Shown one piece after another: positions 17,786-29,260 of a DNA stretch of 64,000 bases. How positions within the stretch are numbered: the stretch's first letter is position 1; each line of letters begins with the position of its first letter. Source of the DNA: a delta proteobacterium MLS_D (GTDB taxonomy: Bacteria > Desulfobacterota > Syntrophia > Syntrophales > UBA2210); the NCBI GenBank assembly GCA_002030015.1, contig LQBH01000024.1:1-64000 (forward strand), read 5' to 3'. The position numbers and the translations under genes are program-made. The notes below the pieces were generated by a model, which searched no databases, was not told the DNA's origin, and worked only from the letters and a program-made list of their open reading frames with translations.

Positions 17786-18784
17786 TCACATGACGGCGGG
17801 AGGACGAACAAGCGCGGCCCTGATGAACCTGTCGGGCACAGCGGAGACAAATTTCGTGAGAAGCCAGATGACGACAATGGTAAACAGTACCCGGGCCCAG
17901 AGAATACCCAGCAGGTCGGCGCCCAGCAGGAACATCAGCATGGTGTCTTCCACCAGGCTGTGTGTCAGGCCCATGAATGACAGGGCGAAGAATATATCCC
18001 TGGCGGGTATTCCGCCGGAGCGCGCCTCGTTGATGATCAACCCGCCGCCGTAGGACAATCCCAGTGTCATGCCGATGATAGTGATCGTACCGGCTTCACG
18101 ACCCACACCCAGTATGTTGAACAGCGGCGCGAGCGCACGGACAAGCAGATCCGTGACACCCGTCGCCTTGAGCGTGTTCAGAAGCATAATCAGTACCAAT
18201 ATGATAAACGCCATGACGGCGAGATTCCTGGTTTCGCTGATCATCCAGGGGATCCATCCCTCCGGCACGCCCTCGGGAATCCAGGCGGGATGAACGGGAG
18301 CTGTTCCCATATTCAACAGCGCATATACCAGGGCGAGAAGCCAGCCGCAGAGCAACGCGCCTCCCACCCGCAGGATCAGCTGTGTGCGCAGGCGGGCGCC
18401 GGAACGTCTCGCTATTCCCAGCTCCACGGGCAGGGCGTGTGCGATGAGCATCATGGTCGCGAGAACCGTGACCTGGGCTACCGTGAGCGGTGTTCCCGGC
18501 AACATGGAGATCAGTACCGCGGCGGCTGCGTAGAGATTGGTCAGCATGGCCGTCGCCCAGACAAGCGCCATGGACCCGGGCAGATCGAAAAGCCGCATTA
18601 CCGGAGACATGACATCCCCGAGCAGAACAACCATCCCGGCTTCCTGAAGCAGCTTGACGATGATAACGGCGGGAATCATTATTTTAAAGAGCGCCGTGCA
18701 CACGTGCAGGGCGTCACTGACGCTCCCTCGAAGAAAAAGCAGTGCCTGGACCGGCAGGGCGGAGGCGCGGTTATATGGTTTCAT
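17786..18784 (-). CDS. Nucleoside-recognition (Gate) domain membrane protein
   Basis: Multi-TM; LQEAGMVVLLGDVMSPVMRLFDLPGSMALVWATAMLTNLYAAAAVL and a second Gate-like half. Confidence 0.75.
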   Translation of the reverse strand: MKPYNRASALPVQALLFLRGSVSDALHVCTALFKIMIPAVIIVKLLQEAGMVVLLGDVMSPVMRLFDLPGSMALVWATAMLTNLYAAAAVLISMLPGTPLTVAQVTVLATMMLIAHALPVELGIARRSGARLRTQLILRVGGALLCGWLLALVYALLNMGTAPVHPAWIPEGVPEGWIPWMISETRNLAVMAFIILVLIMLLNTLKATGVTDLLVRALAPLFNILGVGREAGTITIIGMTLGLSYGGGLIINEARSGGIPARDIFFALSFMGLTHSLVEDTMLMFLLGADLLGILWARVLFTIVVIWLLTKFVSAVPDRFIRAALVRPPAVM

Positions 18785-18978
18785 GGAAGTCCACTCGTCG
18801 GGGTTGCTGTGTGATCATGCTGGCGTGACGTTCTTTCAGAGCGCCGGACCTCGTAGAAAGAATACCGCCCCCCGCATTTTCAGAACATAAAACCCGGCTT
18901 AAAAAGAAATATGCCCGCCGTATGGACATCAGATTAGAAAATTCGCGTGTCATCAGCAACAATAAGTTAATAAGTTAA

Positions 18979-20805
18979 CTACGTCCCCTTCTTCACAACT
19001 TCCGCCAGCACGGGACCGATACCCCGTACCTCGGCCAGCTGTTCTGTCGCAGCTTGTCGTATGGCGGAAACGGTTTTGAAATGTGCCAGGAGGGCCCTTT
19101 TCTTCGCGGGACCGATGCCGGGAAGTTTGTCCAGTTCGGAGGTGATATCCTCTTTCTGTTTCAATGTCCGGTGGTACGTAATGGCGAAGCGATGGGCCTC
19201 GTCGCGGACAGCTTGAAGAATCCTGAGCAGTTCGGGTGAACGCGACAGGTAGAGAGGATTCTTTCTACCCGGCAGGTAGACCCGGTCTGTATCGGTCCGA
19301 AGACCTCCGGAAATTGTTTTTTCACGGCGGGTCTCCTTGGCGAGGCCCAGAACGTCAACAGTGTCGATACCCGATTCTTTAAGAACGCGCAGGGCGACGG
19401 CGAGTTGTCCCCGTCCGCCGTCCACGACAACGAGGTCGGGATGCTCAGAGTCGCCTGCAAAGCGCCGCTTCAGTACTTCGTACATCATGGCGTAGTCGTC
19501 GGCGCCTTTCACGGTACGGATTTTATACCGGCGGTAGCGGTTCTTATCGGGAACGCCGTCGGTGAAAACCACCTGCGATCCCACGGCGTTTCGTCCCTGT
19601 ATGTTCGATATGTCGAAGCACTCGATACGGTGCGGCACGGCGCGGAGTCCCAGTTTCGCCGCAAGTTCCTCAAGCAGCGCCGCCCGCTTTTCTCCCTGCT
19701 CCCGGTCGACACGCAACGCCGCGACGGCGTTCTGTTCGGCCATACGCAACAGGTCGCGTCGCACGCCCCGTTGTGGAACCACCAGGCGTACTCTGCCGCT
19801 CCGCCTGTCTGAAAGCCACTCCTCGATGACCCGCCCGTCATCTGGGCGGACAGGAATAACAACTTCCCGGGGAATAAAGGGGCTGTCATCGTAGTGCTGC
19901 TTCAGAAGCGACGCCACGACTTCTTCCGTTGTCGCCCTGGCGGCGGGCAGACGAAGAACCCGCTGGTCGGCCACGGTTCCCGCGCGGACGCTGATCATGT
20001 AGGCCGACAGGCGGCCGTCTTCCCCGGCAAGTCCGAACACGTCCCGGTCCCGGAATGACGGGTCGACGATTCGCTGTTTCTCGAAGGTCTGTTCCATCGC
20101 GCCCAGCAGGTCACGCAGGCGGGCGGCTTCTTCGAAATTGAGTGAATCCGCGGATTCACGCATCTTTTGACGGATCAGCGAGGCCAGTCGTTTCTGCCTT
20201 CCTTCCATAAACAGGACAGCCTCCCGAAGAATACCGGCATAGTCGTCTTTGCCGACATATCCCACGCAGGGAGCCGAGCAGCGTCCGATCTGGTATTCCA
20301 CGCAGGGACGCCGACGACTCGCGAACTCGCGATCCCGGCAGGTCCTGAGCGGGAAGAACCGGTTCAGCAGGTGGAGGGTTTCCTTAACGGCGGTACTCGA
20401 GGCATAGGGACCGAAATAGCGGGCCCCGTCTTTTTTCATGCGCCGCACCAGTTCAAAGCGGGGAAAATCCGCCCGCGTGTCGAGACGGATGCTGAAATAA
20501 TTTTTGTCGTCCCGAAGCATGACGTTGTAACGGGGTCGGTGTTTCTTGATGAGGGCGTTTTCAAGAATCAGGGCCTCCTTTTCGGTGGCCGTCAGCACGT
20601 AGTCGAAATCGTCTATTCGGGCGCGCAGAAAGGGAATCACCGGACGGTCGGCGCCGTCGCCGAAGTAGGACCGTACACGGCTCCGCAGATTTTTTGCCTT
20701 GCCCACGTAAATAATCCGCCCCTGGTGGTCTTTCATGAGGTAGACGCCGGTCGCGGCCGGCAGCGAGGAAAATTTTTCGGCGAGGGCTTCAGGAACGCGC
20801 GCCAT
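18979..20805 (-). CDS. uvrC: Excinuclease ABC subunit C
   Basis: [29 protein letters not shown] (GIY-YIG), C-terminal [25 protein letters not shown]. Confidence 0.97.
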   Translation of the reverse strand: MARVPEALAEKFSSLPAATGVYLMKDHQGRIIYVGKAKNLRSRVRSYFGDGADRPVIPFLRARIDDFDYVLTATEKEALILENALIKKHRPRYNVMLRDDKNYFSIRLDTRADFPRFELVRRMKKDGARYFGPYASSTAVKETLHLLNRFFPLRTCRDREFASRRRPCVEYQIGRCSAPCVGYVGKDDYAGILREAVLFMEGRQKRLASLIRQKMRESADSLNFEEAARLRDLLGAMEQTFEKQRIVDPSFRDRDVFGLAGEDGRLSAYMISVRAGTVADQRVLRLPAARATTEEVVASLLKQHYDDSPFIPREVVIPVRPDDGRVIEEWLSDRRSGRVRLVVPQRGVRRDLLRMAEQNAVAALRVDREQGEKRAALLEELAAKLGLRAVPHRIECFDISNIQGRNAVGSQVVFTDGVPDKNRYRRYKIRTVKGADDYAMMYEVLKRRFAGDSEHPDLVVVDGGRGQLAVALRVLKESGIDTVDVLGLAKETRREKTISGGLRTDTDRVYLPGRKNPLYLSRSPELLRILQAVRDEAHRFAITYHRTLKQKEDITSELDKLPGIGPAKKRALLAHFKTVSAIRQAATEQLAEVRGIGPVLAEVVKKGT

Positions 20806-22816
20806 GAGTGCCTCCCCATTCCCAGATGCCCAGTTCGGTATGCAGGTTTTTCAGTTCCCTGATCCGGTCCCGGAGCTTCGCGGCCCGTTCGAATTCGAGT
20901 TTCTTCGACGCCTCTTTCATTTCTCGAGAAAGTTCTTCAATTGACTGAAGAATTTCTTCTTCGGACAGGGGCGCTTCCACGGCCTCGGCCACGGAAACGG
21001 TGACGTAATCAGCTTCGTAGACGGACGTGAGAATGTCGCTGATGGCCTTCGTGATGGTCTCGGGCGTTATACCGTGGGCCTCGTTATAACGCTCCTGGAT
21101 TGATCGGCGTCTCTTCGTTTCATCCAGGCATCGCTGAATCGATTTGGTCATGACATCAGCGTACATGATGACATGGCCGTTCACATTGCGCGCGGCACGT
21201 CCGCTGGTCTGAATAAGTGAACGTTCCGAGCGCAGAAATCCCTCTTTGTCGGCGTCGAGAATAGCAACCAGGGAAACCTCGGGAATATCAAGGCCTTCCC
21301 GAAGCAGATTGACTCCCACCAGGACATCGTAGATTCCCCGGCGGAGATCGCGTATAAGAGCCACCCGTTCCAGTGTTTTCACGTCCGAATGAAGATAGGC
21401 CGCCCTGACACCCAGGTTACCGAGATATTCCGTGAGATTCTCTGCCATACGTTTAGTCAGGGCCGTCACCAGAACCCGATCACCCGCCCCGGCACGGGCG
21501 TTGATTTCGTCCAGCAGATCATCCACCTGGCTGGCTGCCGGTTTAACGGTGATTTCCGGGTCCATGAGCCCCGTGGGCCGAATGATCTGTTCCACCACTC
21601 TGCCGCCGGCCTTTGCGAGTTCATAATCGGCGGGCGTCGCGGACACGCAGATCCACTGCCGTTGAATACGTTCGAATTCCTCGAACATGAGTGGCCTGTT
21701 GTCCAGGGCCGAGGGAAGCCGGAAACCGTATTCCACGAGGGTTTCCTTGCGCGATCGGTCACCCCGATACATGCCCCTGAGCTGGGGAATGGTGGCGTGG
21801 CTTTCGTCGATAACGACGAGGGCGTCGCCGGGCAGGTAGTCCATGAGAGTCGGCGGCGGCTCGCCGGGATTACGCCCCGTCAGGTGCCGTGAATAATTTT
21901 CGATGCCCTGACAGTAGCCCATTTCTTCCAGCATCTCCAGATCGAAGCGGGTCCGCTGTTCCAGACGCTGGGCCTCGAGGAGTTTGTTGTTCGCCCGGAG
22001 TTCGGCCAGGCGCTCGAAAAGTTCCTCCCGAATGGTCACTACCGCCCGTTTCAGGTCCTCGGCCGGCATGACGTAGTGGCTTCCGGGAAAGATGGCGATG
22101 TGCTCGAGCCGTTCCAGGACGTTGCCTCGCAGGGGATCGACAACCGAAATGGCGTCCACCGTGTCGCCGAAAAATTCCAGGCGGATGATCCGGTCTTCCG
22201 TGGAAGGTGGAAATATTTCCACCACATCGCCCCGGACCCGAAAGGTCCCTCGGTGAAAATCAACGTCGTTACGGTCGTACTGGATTTCCACGAGACGTCT
22301 CAACAGGTGATTGCGATCCATATCCTCGCCCAGATGCAGATTCACCTGCATGTCACGGTAGCTTTCGGGAGAACCGATACCGTAGATGCATGACACGCTG
22401 GCCACGATGATAACGTCCCGCCGCTCGAGAAGGGACCGCGTGGCCGAGTGACGGAGCTTGTCGATCTCGTCATTGATGGAGGCGTCCTTTTCGATATAGG
22501 TATCCGTTCCCGGCAGGTAGGCCTCCGGCTGGTAGTAGTCGTAATAACTGACGAAATATTCCACGGCGTTGTCCGGAAAAAGGGTCTTGAATTCGCTGTA
22601 AAGCTGGGCCGCCAGCGTTTTGTTATGGGCGATGACCAGGGTGGGACGCTGAAGACGTTCTATCACGTTGGCTATGGTGAATGTTTTGCCTGATCCCGTT
22701 ACACCCAGCAGGACCTGACAGGGAAGGTCCGATTGCGCACCGCGAACCAGCTCGTCAACGGCATGCTCCTGGTCGCCTGCGGGCTTGAATTCACTGACCA
22801 ATGTAAATGTTTCCAT
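20789..22816 (-). CDS. uvrB: Excinuclease ABC subunit B
   Basis: [59 protein letters not shown]; overlaps uvrC by 17 nt. Start at [10 protein letters not shown] after GGAGATAAAA. Confidence 0.97.
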   Translation of the reverse strand: METFTLVSEFKPAGDQEHAVDELVRGAQSDLPCQVLLGVTGSGKTFTIANVIERLQRPTLVIAHNKTLAAQLYSEFKTLFPDNAVEYFVSYYDYYQPEAYLPGTDTYIEKDASINDEIDKLRHSATRSLLERRDVIIVASVSCIYGIGSPESYRDMQVNLHLGEDMDRNHLLRRLVEIQYDRNDVDFHRGTFRVRGDVVEIFPPSTEDRIIRLEFFGDTVDAISVVDPLRGNVLERLEHIAIFPGSHYVMPAEDLKRAVVTIREELFERLAELRANNKLLEAQRLEQRTRFDLEMLEEMGYCQGIENYSRHLTGRNPGEPPPTLMDYLPGDALVVIDESHATIPQLRGMYRGDRSRKETLVEYGFRLPSALDNRPLMFEEFERIQRQWICVSATPADYELAKAGGRVVEQIIRPTGLMDPEITVKPAASQVDDLLDEINARAGAGDRVLVTALTKRMAENLTEYLGNLGVRAAYLHSDVKTLERVALIRDLRRGIYDVLVGVNLLREGLDIPEVSLVAILDADKEGFLRSERSLIQTSGRAARNVNGHVIMYADVMTKSIQRCLDETKRRRSIQERYNEAHGITPETITKAISDILTSVYEADYVTVSVAEAVEAPLSEEEILQSIEELSREMKEASKKLEFERAAKLRDRIRELKNLHTELGIWEWGGTHGARS

Positions 22817-22982
22817 GGTATTTTTATCTCCGCCATAATCATCAAGGAACCTATCACGTCGCCGCACCGGCCGCAACATGGGAATATCTTTCATTTCTTG
22901 ACAGTGGAGACGGGCGGGTGCTACTAAGGAAAGTCGCCGTATTCGCGGTTGCGGACGGTGTTACTTTTCGCAGGAGAATTGT

Positions 22983-24581
22983 ATGAAACGATGGAACGGA
23001 TGGGGTGACCCCTCGGTCACCATGGATCTTCCCGAACAGGGAGAATCGCTGCTGAAAGACAGTCTCGGCGAGGGAACGCCGCAGGTTGACTACGAACGGG
23101 AAAAATTCCTGGAGCGTATGCCGAAAAGTCGCCTTCCACAGCATCCTCTCATAACGACCGATCCCGAAGCGCGGCTCGATCACGCCCACGGCCAGAGTCT
23201 TCCCGACTGGATAGGTCTTCGCACGGGCATGCTGAATCGTTTTCCCGACGGCGTCGCTTTCCCTTCCAACGCTGGCGAGGTGAGGTCGCTGGTCGATTTC
23301 GCGGAAAAACAGAAAATCGCCTTCATTCCTTACGGGGGCGGGACGAGCGTCCTCGGACACCTGACGGTGCCGGACGAGAAACAGCCCGTGCTGAGCCTGT
23401 CGCTCAAGCGCCTGAACCGCATGGTCGACCTCGATGAAAAAAGCCTGCTGGCCACCTTCGAGGCCGGCATTATGGGACCTGACCTGGAAGCCCATCTCCA
23501 GGCGAGAGGATTCACCCTGGGACACTATCCACAATCTTTTGAATACTCCTCCCTGGGCGGCTGGATCGCCACCCGTTCCTCCGGCCAGTACTCAACCAGG
23601 TACGGCAGGATTGATCAGCAATTCCAGGGCGGCACGGTGATCGCACCCCGGGGTGAACTGGTCATGCACCCCTATCCCGCTTCAGCCGCCGGACCGGATC
23701 TTCGACATCTCGTCCTGGGTTCCGAAGGACGTCTCGGCGTCATTACCGAAGCAACCATGAAAATATCGCCCCTGGCGTCCGGCGAGGAGGATCATATTTT
23801 CGGTCTTTTCTTCCCCTCGTGGGAGCAGGGCGTCGAGGGCGTGAGACGTCTTTTCGCCGCCGGCATTCCCCTGCTCACGGTACGCCTGAGCAACGCACGG
23901 GAAACATCGATCAACCTGGTTTTTTCGGGCCACGAGCGCGCCACGGCCTTTCTCAAACGCTACCTCCCCCTGCGGGGCGTTCCAGCCGACGAGGGCTGCA
24001 TGTGCCTCCTTGGATTCCGCGGACCGCACCGACTGGTATCGGCGGCGCGGAAGGAAGTGGGAACGATCCTGAAGGAAAAAAATGCCGTTCCCCTGGGGAA
24101 GGCCATGGGCGAAGCCTGGAAGAAACATCGGTTTCTGATGCCTTACCTGAGAAACACGCTCTGGAACATGGGATACGCCGTGGAAACGGTGGAAACAGCA
24201 GTAACCTGGAACCGGGTCGTTCAGACTGTTGACGCCATGGAACGGGCCATGGCGGAAAGCCTGGCCGATATGGGAGAGCCGGCGCTTACCTTCTCGCATC
24301 TTTCCAGTCCCTATCCGACGGGAACCAATCTTTACACCACCGCCCTTTTCCGCATAGCATCCGACCCGGAAGAAACGCTGGAACGATGGAAGCGCCTCAA
24401 GGAGGCGGTGTCCTCGGCTATTGTCGCGTGCGGCGGCACCATCAGCCACCAGCACGGCGTGGGAATCGATCACAAGCCCTGGATCGCAGCCGAAAAAGGA
24501 CGTGCCGGTATGGATATCCTTGCGGCGGCCTGCGCCTCCCTCGATCCCGGCAGGAGAATGAACCCGGGGAAACTTCTGTGA
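22983..24581 (+). CDS. FAD-linked oxidase, alkyl-dihydroxyacetonephosphate synthase (AGPS)-like
   Basis: MKRWNGWGDPSV..., PYGGGTSVLGH, GHYPQSFEYSSLGGWIATRSSGQYSTRYGRI, LVLGSEGRLGVITEATMKI, GGTISHQHGVGIDHKPW all align by eye with AGPS motifs. Confidence 0.85.
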   Translation: MKRWNGWGDPSVTMDLPEQGESLLKDSLGEGTPQVDYEREKFLERMPKSRLPQHPLITTDPEARLDHAHGQSLPDWIGLRTGMLNRFPDGVAFPSNAGEVRSLVDFAEKQKIAFIPYGGGTSVLGHLTVPDEKQPVLSLSLKRLNRMVDLDEKSLLATFEAGIMGPDLEAHLQARGFTLGHYPQSFEYSSLGGWIATRSSGQYSTRYGRIDQQFQGGTVIAPRGELVMHPYPASAAGPDLRHLVLGSEGRLGVITEATMKISPLASGEEDHIFGLFFPSWEQGVEGVRRLFAAGIPLLTVRLSNARETSINLVFSGHERATAFLKRYLPLRGVPADEGCMCLLGFRGPHRLVSAARKEVGTILKEKNAVPLGKAMGEAWKKHRFLMPYLRNTLWNMGYAVETVETAVTWNRVVQTVDAMERAMAESLADMGEPALTFSHLSSPYPTGTNLYTTALFRIASDPEETLERWKRLKEAVSSAIVACGGTISHQHGVGIDHKPWIAAEKGRAGMDILAAACASLDPGRRMNPGKLL

Positions 24582-24585
24582 CATT

Positions 24586-26256
24586 ATGGACGAACAAACA
24601 CATCCGGTCTTTCCGGGTCGACTGAATCCGCCCTGCGGCGATATTCCGCCCGACTGGGATATCATTGTCATCGGAGGCGGCGTGACAGGTGCGGGTATTC
24701 TACGGGAAGCGGTCCGGCTGGGATTCCGGACCATTCTCCTGGAGCAGGCCGATTTCGCCTGGGGTACGTCGAGCCGTTCCTCGAAACTTGTCCACGGCGG
24801 CCTCCGTTATCTCAGGGAGGGCAGAATTTTTCTTACCAAGGCGTCAGTGGAAGAACGACAGCGCCTGTTGCTGGAGGCGCCGGGACTTGTCGAACCCCTG
24901 GGTTTCCTGCTGCCCCTTTACCGGGGACGGAATCCCGGCAAAACGATCCTGTCCACGGGTCTCACCTTTTACGACCTGATGGGCTCGGGAAGCCGGCATC
25001 GGTTTCTTGAAGAATCGGATTTCGTCGCCCGCATGCCCCACCTGCGCCGGGAGGGACTGAACGGGGGGTTCAGTTTTTACGACGCCCAGGTGGACGACGC
25101 CCGTCTCGTATTGAGGCTTGTCACTGAAGCTGTCGACGGCGGCGGCTGGGCCGTGAGTTACGCGCCCGTCAGAACCCTTCTCCGCGACGACCGTAACCGC
25201 GTTACGGGAATCGCCTTTGAAAGCCTCTGCGAGGAGGCGACCGGCGAGCTTCATGCAAAGGCGGTCATCAATGCCACGGGATGCTGGGCTGAACATCTTC
25301 ATCCCGCTCCGGAATCGAAGCGTCACCTCCGCCCTCTGCGAGGGAGTCATCTCGTACTTCCCGCCTGGGCGCTTCCCGCCGCGCAGGCGGTGACCTTCAT
25401 GCACCCCGAAGACGGGCGGCCCATCTTTGTCATTCCCTGGGAGGGAACCGTCCTCGTGGGAACCACCGACCTGGATCACCGGGGAAACCTCGACGACGAA
25501 CCGTCCATGACACCGGAGGAAGCGGGCTACCTGATGGAAGGTCTCTCGGATTGTTTCCCGGCGCTCGCTCTCGGCCTCGACCAGGCACTGTGTTCGTTCG
25601 CCGGGCTCCGCCCAGTCGTCAGTGAAGGAGACCGGTCCCCTTCAGAGGAAAACCGTGACCACGTGATCCGACGGGACGGCTCGCTGATTACCATTACGGG
25701 CGGAAAGCTTACCACATTTCGACGAATGGCCTGGGACACGCTTGAAGAAGTGCTCAAAATCATACCCGGGAAAGGTTCCATCGACCGGGAGCTTCCCGTT
25801 TTTGAACCGGCAGGAACGATCGTTGAACGGAAGGACCTTTCGGACAGGGCGATCCGGCGGCTGGCCGGACGTTACGGAAGGGAAACGACCGCCATATTAC
25901 GGGAAGCCGATCCGGAAGATCTTCTGCCCGTGCCGGGAACCGGCACATACTGGATCGAAATCCTGCGTGGCGCCCGCGAAGGAGTCCGCCACCTGGACGA
26001 CCTGCTCCTGCGCCGGGTCAGAATCGGGCTTCTGCGAGCAGACGGGGGCATTGAACTTCTCGATGAAATCGAAAAACGATGCGGCCCGTTGCTTGACTGG
26101 TCAAATCAGCGCTGGCGAGAAGAAAGAATAAGATACCGCAACATTCTTGAAAGGTCCTACGGGCTGCCGGGCAGGCCGCCCCTGCCGGAAGCGGTCAGGG
26201 AAGGAGTACTGAGAAAGGGGTTGAGGCTGGTTCAACGGGCTCTCGGCTCCGGATAG
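24586..26256 (+). CDS. glpD: Glycerol-3-phosphate dehydrogenase/oxidase (GlpD family)
   Basis: [52 protein letters not shown]. Confidence 0.92.
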   Translation: MDEQTHPVFPGRLNPPCGDIPPDWDIIVIGGGVTGAGILREAVRLGFRTILLEQADFAWGTSSRSSKLVHGGLRYLREGRIFLTKASVEERQRLLLEAPGLVEPLGFLLPLYRGRNPGKTILSTGLTFYDLMGSGSRHRFLEESDFVARMPHLRREGLNGGFSFYDAQVDDARLVLRLVTEAVDGGGWAVSYAPVRTLLRDDRNRVTGIAFESLCEEATGELHAKAVINATGCWAEHLHPAPESKRHLRPLRGSHLVLPAWALPAAQAVTFMHPEDGRPIFVIPWEGTVLVGTTDLDHRGNLDDEPSMTPEEAGYLMEGLSDCFPALALGLDQALCSFAGLRPVVSEGDRSPSEENRDHVIRRDGSLITITGGKLTTFRRMAWDTLEEVLKIIPGKGSIDRELPVFEPAGTIVERKDLSDRAIRRLAGRYGRETTAILREADPEDLLPVPGTGTYWIEILRGAREGVRHLDDLLLRRVRIGLLRADGGIELLDEIEKRCGPLLDWSNQRWREERIRYRNILERSYGLPGRPPLPEAVREGVLRKGLRLVQRALGSG

Positions 26257-26270
26257 CGAGAGAGTTATAC

Positions 26271-27836
26271 ATGAAAGCTGAAAAAGACCTGATTCTTGCC
26301 ATTGACAACGGCACGCAGAGCCTGAAGGCCATTCTTTTCGATCCTGCCGGGACACCCGTGGCGATTGAAACAGTTGCCTTCGATCCTCCCTATGTATCGC
26401 CGCAACCCGCCTGGGCCGAGCAGGACCCCGACGTGTACTGGAACGCCCTCTGCCTCGCCTGCACGCGTCTCCTTGCGCGGGACGACGTGGACGGGGATCG
26501 CCTGGCCGCCGTGGCGCTTACCACTCAGCGGGGGACGGTCATACCGGTGGACCGGCAGGGAACACCACTCCGCCCTTTCATACACTGGCTCGATCAGCGC
26601 ACCACGGAAAGCCTCAAGCCCGTGGGAGGACTCTGGGGGCTGGCCTTTTCTCTTATCGGCATGCGGGAAACCATCGCTTACTTTCAAAGCCAGGCCGAGG
26701 CGAACTGGATCAAGACCTATCAGCCCGATATCTGGCGCCGGACCCATAAGTACCTGCTTCTGTCAGGATACCTTACGTTCCGTCTTACCGGGGCCTTCGT
26801 TGATTCCATCGGCTGCCAGGTGGGCTATATCCCTTTTGATTACAAGAAGCTGCGGTGGGCCGCTTCATGGGATTGGAAATGGCGGGTGATCCCCATGGAC
26901 CCGTCGCTGATGCCGGACCTGGTTCCCCAGAGCACTATTCTGGGAACCATTACGGGCCCCGCCGCCGAGGCAACAGGCATTCCCGAGGGACTTCCACTGG
27001 TAGCGGCCGCCGCAGACAAGGCATGCGAAGTGATCGGGTGCGGCAGTCTTGATTCAAATATCGGATGTCTGAGCTACGGAACAACGGCCACCATCAACGT
27101 GACGCACCCTAAATACATCGAAGCCGTACGCTTTCTACCTCCCTATCCTTCGGCCATACCCGGGTACCATACCATGGAAATCCAGATATACCGGGGCTTC
27201 TGGATGGTAAGCTGGTTTAAGAAAGAATTCGGGCATCCGGAACTGATGGCAGCGGCCAACGGAGAAGAGGAGGCGGAAGTCCTGCTCGACCGGCTTGTTG
27301 ACACGATCCCCCCCGGCTCCATGGGACTCGTGTTGCAGCCTTACTGGTCACCGGGGGTAAAACTGCCGGGACCGGAGGCCAAGGGCGCCGTCATCGGTTT
27401 CGGTGATGTCCACACCCGGGGTCATCTGTACCGGGCCATTCTGGAAGGGCTGGGGTACGCCCTGCGCGAAGGTAAGGAACGGATCGAGAAAAGGACAGGG
27501 ATTCCCATCATCAGCTTGCGGGTGTCCGGCGGCGGATCACGCAGCAGGAACGCCATGCAGACCACCGCCGACATTTTCGGGCTTCCGACAGCCAAACCAC
27601 ATATCTACGAAACCTCTGCGCTGGGGGCCGCCATAAACGCCGCCGTCGGAACAGGCATTCACCCCGATTTCAAAACGGCGATCCACGAAATGACGCACAC
27701 AGGCGAAGTTTACGAGCCGAATATGAAGAATCATGCTCTCTATGACCAACTGTACCGGGATGTCTACAAGAAAATGTACCGGCGGTTGAGACCATTCTAC
27801 CGCAGGATACGCGACATAACCGGCTATCCCAGATAA
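26271..27836 (+). CDS. FGGY-family carbohydrate kinase (glycerol kinase-like)
   Basis: LILAIDNGTQSLKAILFDPAGTPV..., TQRGTVIPVDRQGTPLRPFIHWLDQRT, RVSGGGSRSRNAMQTTADIFGLP. Confidence 0.9.
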   Translation: MKAEKDLILAIDNGTQSLKAILFDPAGTPVAIETVAFDPPYVSPQPAWAEQDPDVYWNALCLACTRLLARDDVDGDRLAAVALTTQRGTVIPVDRQGTPLRPFIHWLDQRTTESLKPVGGLWGLAFSLIGMRETIAYFQSQAEANWIKTYQPDIWRRTHKYLLLSGYLTFRLTGAFVDSIGCQVGYIPFDYKKLRWAASWDWKWRVIPMDPSLMPDLVPQSTILGTITGPAAEATGIPEGLPLVAAAADKACEVIGCGSLDSNIGCLSYGTTATINVTHPKYIEAVRFLPPYPSAIPGYHTMEIQIYRGFWMVSWFKKEFGHPELMAAANGEEEAEVLLDRLVDTIPPGSMGLVLQPYWSPGVKLPGPEAKGAVIGFGDVHTRGHLYRAILEGLGYALREGKERIEKRTGIPIISLRVSGGGSRSRNAMQTTADIFGLPTAKPHIYETSALGAAINAAVGTGIHPDFKTAIHEMTHTGEVYEPNMKNHALYDQLYRDVYKKMYRRLRPFYRRIRDITGYPR

Positions 27837-28051
27837 CCCCGATTCTACAGTTATTCAAGGTAGTTTTCTTGCCCGTGGCAACCGCCGATTTGACAGCACG
27901 TCTGTTTCTTGGTAGTAATGGATAATTAATTGTTCTTGAAGACGATTTCGCCATCGTTCCTTCATTCTGCCCGGCGGCCGGGCAAAATTAACACAACAAC
28001 AGATACAGGCTTGTAAAACCGGTGTGTACGGAGAAAGTTATACCTGAGTCT

Positions 28052-29260
28052 ATGAATACAAAAAAAATTAGAATCGAAAACCTGACGAAAATTTTCGGGT
28101 CCCGAAGGAAAGAAGCGCTCGAACTGCTCAAGCGGGGCGCTTCCAAAGACGACATCCTCGAAAAAACCGGCTGCGGCGTGGGCGTTAATAATGCCTCGTT
28201 CGAGGTAGCCGAGGGAGAAATCGTGGTGGTCATGGGGCTTTCGGGAAGCGGGAAATCAACGCTTATCCGTTGCGTGAACCGCCTGATAAAACCGACGGCG
28301 GGTAAAGTTTACATCGATGACGTGGAAGTAACGGGCCTCAACGACCAGGAACTGAGGAAACTTCGCCTGACGAAGCTGGCCATGGTGTTTCAAAACTTTG
28401 CACTGTTTCCCCATCGCACGGTATGCCGGAACGTGGAATACGGCCTGGAGATTCAGGGCGTCGAAGCGGAAACCCGCCGCGAGCGCGCCATGAAAGCCAT
28501 CGAGCAGGTCGGTCTGAAGGGCTGGGAGGATTACCGCCCGGAAAATCTTTCCGGCGGTATGCAACAGCGGGTGGGCCTGGCGCGCGCCCTTGCGCTGGAT
28601 CCCGATATTCTCCTCATGGACGAAGCCTTCAGCGCCCTGGATCCTCTTATTCGAAGCGACATGCAGGACGAACTGATTTCACTTCAGGAAAGCATGCATA
28701 AAACAATTCTTTTTGTCAGTCACGACCTGGACGAAGCGCTGAAGATCGGCGACCGCATCGTTCTCATGAAAGACGGCGCCATCGTCCAGATGGGAACGGC
28801 GGAGGAAATTCTCACCCATCCGGCTGACGATTACGTGGAGCGTTTCGTGGAAAACGTCGACATTACCAAGGTTCTCACCGCGGAGAGTGTTATGATCAAG
28901 GCCAAGGCCGTGGCCTACCTCGACTTGCACGGCCCCAAGACGGTTCTAAAAATGATGAAGAAAGAGCGGTTGTCCCAGCTGTTCGTGGTGAACGGACGTC
29001 ATGAAGTTGTTGGGCTGGTCACCGCTGACGACGCTTCCGAGGCAATTAATCAGGGCGAAACAAACCTGGGCGCATTCATGAAAAAAGAGTTTCTTTCCGT
29101 TTCGCCCGAAACGCCGGCAACGGAACTGATTCAAATTATGGCGGATACGCCCTACCCACTTCCCGTGGTAAACGACGAAGGCAGGCTCAAGGGTGTCATC
29201 ATCAGGGGCGCCCTTCTTGCCGCCCTTGCCGAACGAGGAAAAAACAATGCAGATTCCTAG
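28052..29260 (+). CDS. Glycine betaine/proline ABC transporter ATP-binding protein with CBS domains
   Basis: NASFEVAEGEIVVVMGLSGSGKSTLIRCVNRLIKPTAG, ENLSGGMQQRVGLARALALDPDILLMDEAFSALDPLIR, C-terminal CBS pair. Confidence 0.95.
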   Translation: MNTKKIRIENLTKIFGSRRKEALELLKRGASKDDILEKTGCGVGVNNASFEVAEGEIVVVMGLSGSGKSTLIRCVNRLIKPTAGKVYIDDVEVTGLNDQELRKLRLTKLAMVFQNFALFPHRTVCRNVEYGLEIQGVEAETRRERAMKAIEQVGLKGWEDYRPENLSGGMQQRVGLARALALDPDILLMDEAFSALDPLIRSDMQDELISLQESMHKTILFVSHDLDEALKIGDRIVLMKDGAIVQMGTAEEILTHPADDYVERFVENVDITKVLTAESVMIKAKAVAYLDLHGPKTVLKMMKKERLSQLFVVNGRHEVVGLVTADDASEAINQGETNLGAFMKKEFLSVSPETPATELIQIMADTPYPLPVVNDEGRLKGVIIRGALLAALAERGKNNADS

